DNA of 64,000 nt from Undaria pinnatifida (taxonomy: Eukaryota > Sar > Phaeophyceae > Laminariales > Alariaceae): contig JABAKD010000018.1 of the NCBI GenBank assembly GCA_012845835.1, forward strand, positions 682,001 through 746,000. Reading direction: 5' to 3'. The translations under genes were made by a program, and so were the position numbers. Positions 58,941-64,000 of the stretch are shown in pieces (positions within the stretch are counted from its first letter, which is position 1; the number at the start of each line of letters is the position of its first letter). The notes below the pieces were generated by a model. The model made no database searches, was not told the origin of the DNA, and saw nothing but the letters and a program-made list of their open reading frames with translations.

Positions 58941-61900
58941 ACTACTACCTGCGCGCATACATTCACAGATATCGTCGTGGGATGAAGAACATTTGCCTGA
59001 AAGTTTTTCAACTGCTTGGGTGTGCATGTATTGCTTAAGATGCCGTTATAGATGCGGTCAAGGTGGCCAACCGTATTTCTTGTTTTATTGTGGGTTGGTT
59101 TTTGGTTGTGATGGTATCTAGAATCTAAACACATCTAATCTGCTCAGAGTAGGTTGCAGTTTTCTGTGGTTATTTTCATTCCACCGTATTGAGCTCTTGA
59201 AGTCTTATTTTTCTTAGCCCGTTCTGATCCGTTCGCTGGCTAGGAGAACGATACACGACATATTTTCAGCTGTATTTGCACCGTCTTCGATGGCATTAAA
59301 TGCTCACATATGTCGCGGCCGTATACTGCTTGCTTTTAGCCTGGGTCTGAAAGCTGTACCTATTTGTTTGTACGATGGACGCCTTCGTGTTATGAGAGCA
59401 ATAAATTAGATGTGACATGCCATGAACACGTAGCATTCGCTATTTATTGTTCCCACAGGTTATCATGGCCTCATCGGGGTGAAATAGGTAAAGGAGACTT
59501 CCTTCTGGTCAATATTTGCCGTGGATGTTTCTCATGTCCCTTCATATTAAATTGTCGTTTATCTCCTAAGTTCCTTCGAACCTGTGGGTGGCTTCGAGGG
59601 GGTGATGTGCCGTTCAGGGACGATCGTCTGGCATATCGACGAGGTTTTGGACGGATACCTATTCATGCATATTCTCGCCTGAAATACAACTTGCACCGTT
59701 CTTTGGAACCTTACCTACTTCGAGCAATATTTTTAACTCTGTCTCTTTGTCTGTGTCATCAAGCTGGGCCCATATTTCCCGCTAGAAGCAAGGCCATGTC
59801 CGCCCCCGGCTCCTGCTTTGCTCAGGAGTGTAAGACCTACGTGTGATGCTGTGGTTGGCGCTCTTGTCCGGGAGATCGAAGACACCGTAGAGCGTGTTCA
59901 TCTCTTCTTCGTTGGCCAGCACCTTCACCGGAGATCATCGGATCCTTCCCCGTTTTGGTTTGCCCGCGCGCGGACCGCCTACTTTATTCCGCACCGAGAC
60001 GGGACATCGTCCAGTGTCCCAGACGGAGGCCACTTCATTAGCTCGCCCACAATGCGCGTATCAAGTGACGGCAACTTGGTCTTAAGTAATTTCTGCCTGG
60101 TGTGCTATTAGTGGTTTGCACACATTGTTTTGTGGCCACGTGCGTATTGCGGTTGTCATTGCATAACCAAATTACCTGGCTGCAAAATACGTAGGTGCCC
60201 ATTGCAAGTGTCGCAATGTCCACGTCTCTGTCTCGGTGTTCGTAACCACAAAGAGCTCGTCTCGCCCCTCTACTATTAAGCATCAGCACCAACGCTGACT
60301 AGTTGTTAAGACGTTCGAATTTGGGGCAAACTTTTTTTTATTCAGTGTTAGGGAGAAATCAACGGTAGGCATTGCCGCTTGTTGGGTACTAGTATGGTTG
60401 GCGCACACTGAGGACGTGACGAGGAGGATCCCATTTAGGATCCATCCCACGGTAGGGGTTGCAGAATCAAAAAGTCCCTGAGCTCGTCACATGACGAGCT
60501 CGATATCTCACTCGAAAAAATAGATCGATGGCATTTGTTCGCACAACCTGACCGAGCTTCTACGCCTTAGTCCTAAAGGAATATGTACTCGTGAAATTTC
60601 TTTATTAACCAGCAGTTCCTCACATTAAGGGCTCAATCACACAGGGATATTTTGGCCCAATCATACCACTGCAACCCCAAGCGTGGGATGATTTTTAGGG
60701 TGGTAATACCTTTTAGCAAACGGGCCCCTTTTAAAGTTCATAGTACAATCGGGGATAGCTGCCCCATAAATACGAGCATTCCCTGTTGTCCGATTTGGCA
60801 CATCCAGTACTTACGGCGCACGTAACGCTCTTCGTAGCATTCCGGAGGTGGTGTTTGATAAAATAGGCAGACATACTACAAACCGGTATTAACCCATGGG
60901 AAACGAATTTGGGATACCCGGTTGGGGTGTTTCTTCCAACTTCGCCCACTAACCCGAACCCTGAACCCATACAAGTACGAACATCTCTTTATATAATATC
61001 GGTGAGCAACGTGTATATTCTAGTCTATACGCGAGTTCCAAAGATGTTCCTCATCGCGGGGTCCCTTACAATGGGCTATATCTGCAATGCCATAGTTTTG
61101 ATCGTACAGCAGCATCGTACACAGCGCCCCCAACAGGTCACATACACAGCGTTGTTGCTGCATAAAACGGCCGCCATGGTTATCCTCGACGACGTTTTGA
61201 GTTGGTTCTGCGGTTCGAGTCCCCCATACAAGTCCGACCTCTAAGTTAATGTACGAAACGAAATATAAAGGAATCAACTGAGGAGGGGGTGCCTGCAACA
61301 ACAAGAAGAGCGTGGGTGTAGGCGCAATTAAATCAGAAAAGCCTCGAGGTTAGGAAAGATAAGCCTTGAGTGTTCTCGCGATAACAAAACGGAAGTAGTG
61401 TACTGCGTTCGGGTGGGGGTGTCAGAGCATGCTATGTGAACCTGGATCTGAGTTACTTACGCCTGAGGAGGGAGAAGGAGGAAGAGAAAATGCGCGGGAT
61501 ATGATAAAATGTATACTTCGCAGTATAGACTAGTCTATGTAGTCAATATTTCTCGAAGAAATAATTGTAACCTTGAAAACCCAAATCCCGCAATTCATGC
61601 GTACTTGTAGTATATCGCGTGCGTACTGATGGTTGCGAGAAATATCACGAATTTGTATACCTTCTGTGCTCGTTGAATGACGCGCCGCAAAGTGTTATCC
61701 ATGGTTGAGCGAGCGACTGCTGGCTCGGCCGCTGTTTCTGCCCCTTCCACGAAACTGATATTACCACCTGTCTATATCCCCGTCTCCACTGACTCGACCA
61801 CTGACGTTGCAGTTCAGACAGGCATTGGTACGTACTCCGCAGTTATTTTAGCAACATATACGTACCAACCATAGTAGTATTAGTCCTCCGTGCGTCGGTG

Positions 61901-62525
61901 TCGTGGTTCTTACACGACCTGCTGCGTTGGGCAGGTCGGGGGGCTGCGAAGTAACGAAACCACCAGGTTATAGATTCGTGAGCCAGGTATGTATGCATGC
62001 CTTACGTTTACAACCCGCGCAACTATTTATTGTTAGACTAATAGCACCATTCGATGGGAGCCGACACTAGACTAAGAAATAAACTGCTCGAGTACGCTCG
62101 TTATCGTGTACGATATTGGAAAGCTGGTTGAAGGGCCCGCCTACTTTTCTGCCAGTATCTGGGCTCTGATCTAGGAGGGAGGAGGAGAAAAAAAAACAAG
62201 TGCGAAAATTGTACGAAAGGACGAGAAACACGAAACATACAGCAATGTAATGCCTGAGAGACCTGCTTGCTCCGGGGGAGGACTTTAAATTTGCCCTCAA
62301 CCAAGAGTAAACAAACTGCAAGGAGGCTCATGACTAGAGAAGGTAGCACAGGCGGTATGCACCACCACAAACCGTGGATGGAAAGTCGTCGTCAACGGGT
62401 GGTGGCATGGCAGGGCGCGCCATTTCCTCGATCCAGGAGTGAGTGCTTTCTTCGTCACACGTTGGGGGAGAGAGTAGTAGGGGTAGTAGTGCTATTTTTT
62501 TCCCTTTTTTTTTGTCCTCCGGCGG

Positions 62526-62936
62526 ATGGAGAAGAATAAAGCTTTAGCTCACCACTGGGTAGTAGTGCTGTACAATTTCAGTAGCAGGGATATTCAGGTG
62601 TTCGTAAGAGTCAGGGGGTTACGCCAACAACAAGTAGCATGGAAACCAGCCGCCTCCCAAGCTGGCTCACGGCGTGCTGGGGCTTCCAACAAAACGTCGA
62701 TTGGTGATACTGCTGTGGGGGCGAAATCAGCACAGCAGGTTCAATCTACTGTTATTGCAGGCAATCCAGGTAGGGAAGATGACAAGGCTAGCATGTTGTC
62801 ACGGGATGATGACGACACCGCACCGAAACAAGCTGAGCGGCAAAGGAAACCTCTGGGTGAAACCAAGAAGGAGGTAGAGAAACGTTCGTGGCACACTCGG
62901 CCCGTTGAAATTCGAGTAATTCGAGCACAAGTCTGA
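62526..62936 (+). CDS. Hypothetical open frame, possible 3' exon
   Basis: 136 codons ending in TGA. From an acceptor-like GGATATTCAG at 62598 the translation is hydrophilic and rich in Ala, Gln, Arg, Lys and Asp (QAGSRRAGASNKTS, then KASMLSRDDDDTAPKQAERQ and KKEVEKRS), a composition typical of a disordered protein tail more than of random sequence. No domain is recognisable. A frame at 61677-61871 (ATAGSAAVSAPSTKL...) on the same strand could be another exon of the same gene. Confidence 0.28.
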   Translation: MEKNKALAHHWVVVLYNFSSRDIQVFVRVRGLRQQQVAWKPAASQAGSRRAGASNKTSIGDTAVGAKSAQQVQSTVIAGNPGREDDKASMLSRDDDDTAPKQAERQRKPLGETKKEVEKRSWHTRPVEIRVIRAQV

Positions 62937-63382
62937 TATTTTGAGCTTACGCACCGAAGGGCACGGCGGAGAGGAGAGATCCGTAGGATCCTACATGGTA
63001 TAGGTCGTCTTTTGGTGTGGTTAAAGTTTGCCGCCGGACCCATTGTAAGGCCACGGGAGGTCGCACAGGAGTGTTTTGAGTAGTTAGTAGCTCGTATCGG
63101 GGCATTTCGTGGACACCTAAAAACACTTTAAAAATAAAGAAAGGCACTTATATCTGAAAACAAGATCCTCCTTCCGAATTGTATGTGAAACGCAGTGAAG
63201 ATCCAACAATATGGAGCTTTTCGGGTGCTTTGAGTTCTGGTTTTGGACGCCATACCTAACCACGCCTTTTTCGACGGTATTTTTATCCTGTTCTCTAAAG
63301 TCATTAAACCCCACGCATCACAAAGTAATATTATCCGTCTTGTTAGCAGCAAGAGTTTGGTAAAAAAATAGATTTTTCATCA

Positions 63383-63592
63383 ATGATGTACCCATTGCAT
63401 TTGGCTCCCGCGCGTGAAATGAAATACTTTTGTGCGATCTCGGTAGCTTTTATTTTGGTGTTTCTGCTCGAACTCACGAAAAAATATCTTGAGTCGTTTC
63501 TGGCTGCCTACAACTACTGGCTGGCGCACCCCACGTCGTCATACACGGCGCCAGGAGCGTCCCTTAATTTCGCGGGCCGTGGTTGCTTGTGA
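63383..63592 (+). CDS. Hypothetical small membrane-associated frame
   Basis: 69 codons, with a basic/neutral start, one hydrophobic stretch (FCAISVAFILVFLLEL) and a polar end (TSSYTAPGASLNFAGRG). It could be a signal anchor or the first exon of a secreted protein, or chance. No homology is recognised. Confidence 0.2.
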   Translation: MMYPLHLAPAREMKYFCAISVAFILVFLLELTKKYLESFLAAYNYWLAHPTSSYTAPGASLNFAGRGCL

Positions 63593-64000
63593 AGAGCTGC
63601 TGGTGTAGATACCCGCTAGTGAAGTGCATACGTTCTGTTGCGGGTCGCTTCTTGTCTCGTTTTCTGTACCGCACATTTTGACCAGAGATACTCAACGTCG
63701 AGATGCATGGACCTCAGAGCTCTTCTGAAAACCAGAGGGACGCCTACCTGAAGAGATGCGCAGCATGCATCCGTGCTCCAATTTTTGTTCATGGGTTTCC
63801 GGGTCGTCTGTCGTCTGCGTTCCACCAACCAGCCGAAGCTGTAAACGCAGCGTGTTTACCTAGCCACGTGTTTTACTGTTCCCACAAAACATCTAGATAT
63901 TATTCGACTTACAGGAAAACCGGGGACCAGGGGACTCTTCTTTTTTTATTATTTTTTTTTTTCTCACTCTTTACTTTCCAGATTCTGGACAACAAGCTGT

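Larger units (their letters stand above)
57672..64000. other. Right-hand stretch with only weak coding candidates
   Basis: No gene could be firmly identified. Open frames at 58434-58940, 62526-62936 and 63383-63592 (+) are listed separately as weak exons. A 160-residue frame at 59364-59846 and a GC-richer patch at 59850-60100 have no recognised motif. The rest looks non-coding. Confidence 0.45.

Overview
The window is eukaryotic nuclear DNA: coding sequence comes as short exons bounded by GT..AG introns, the longest open frames are no longer than chance would give in 64 kb, and there are no bacterial-style operons. The main content is one large gene on the + strand, filling roughly the first 34 kb. 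It encodes a Patched/Dispatched/NPC1-like (RND superfamily, sterol-sensing-domain) membrane protein. I could place 16 exons with good support (84-33452) and one likely terminal exon ending at a stop at 34061. Their reading phases chain together except at two places, where a short exon is probably still hidden. The 5' part of the gene, covering the first membrane segment and the first extracytoplasmic loop, lies upstream of the window. The protein family, very long intron-rich architecture, poly-C/poly-G tracts and crowd of short DNA transposons suggest a photosynthetic stramenopile, most likely a brown alga or kelp. That assignment is inference.

Layout. 84-6455: sterol-sensing-domain half (membrane segments with the GVDDM motif). 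10751-10859: membrane segment that opens the second half of the protein. 13614-23494: second large extracytoplasmic loop. 25073-33452: second membrane bundle, with the G-x-x-x-D motif in exon 27834-27901. 33957-34061: likely C-terminal tail. The introns (0.5 to 5.3 kb) carry several families of ~240-280 bp inverted-repeat elements (MITEs), an imperfect TAG microsatellite, and copies of a larger repeat (modules B and A).

34.1-44.9 kb is a MITE-rich stretch with no supported gene. 44.96-46.39 kb and 51.23-54.15 kb are two composite elements with long terminal inverted repeats (foldback-like). They are built from shared modules (A, B, C) separated by long G/C homopolymers. The second contains tandem ~290-300 bp units. 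Their C modules keep a similar reading frame between diverged copies, so they may descend from coding sequence.

54.2-64.0 kb has fewer MITEs. It contains the decayed reverse-transcriptase end of a LINE on the - strand (56587-57671) and a few weak + strand open frames that could be exons of an unidentified gene. No rRNA, tRNA, CRISPR or prokaryotic system was seen.
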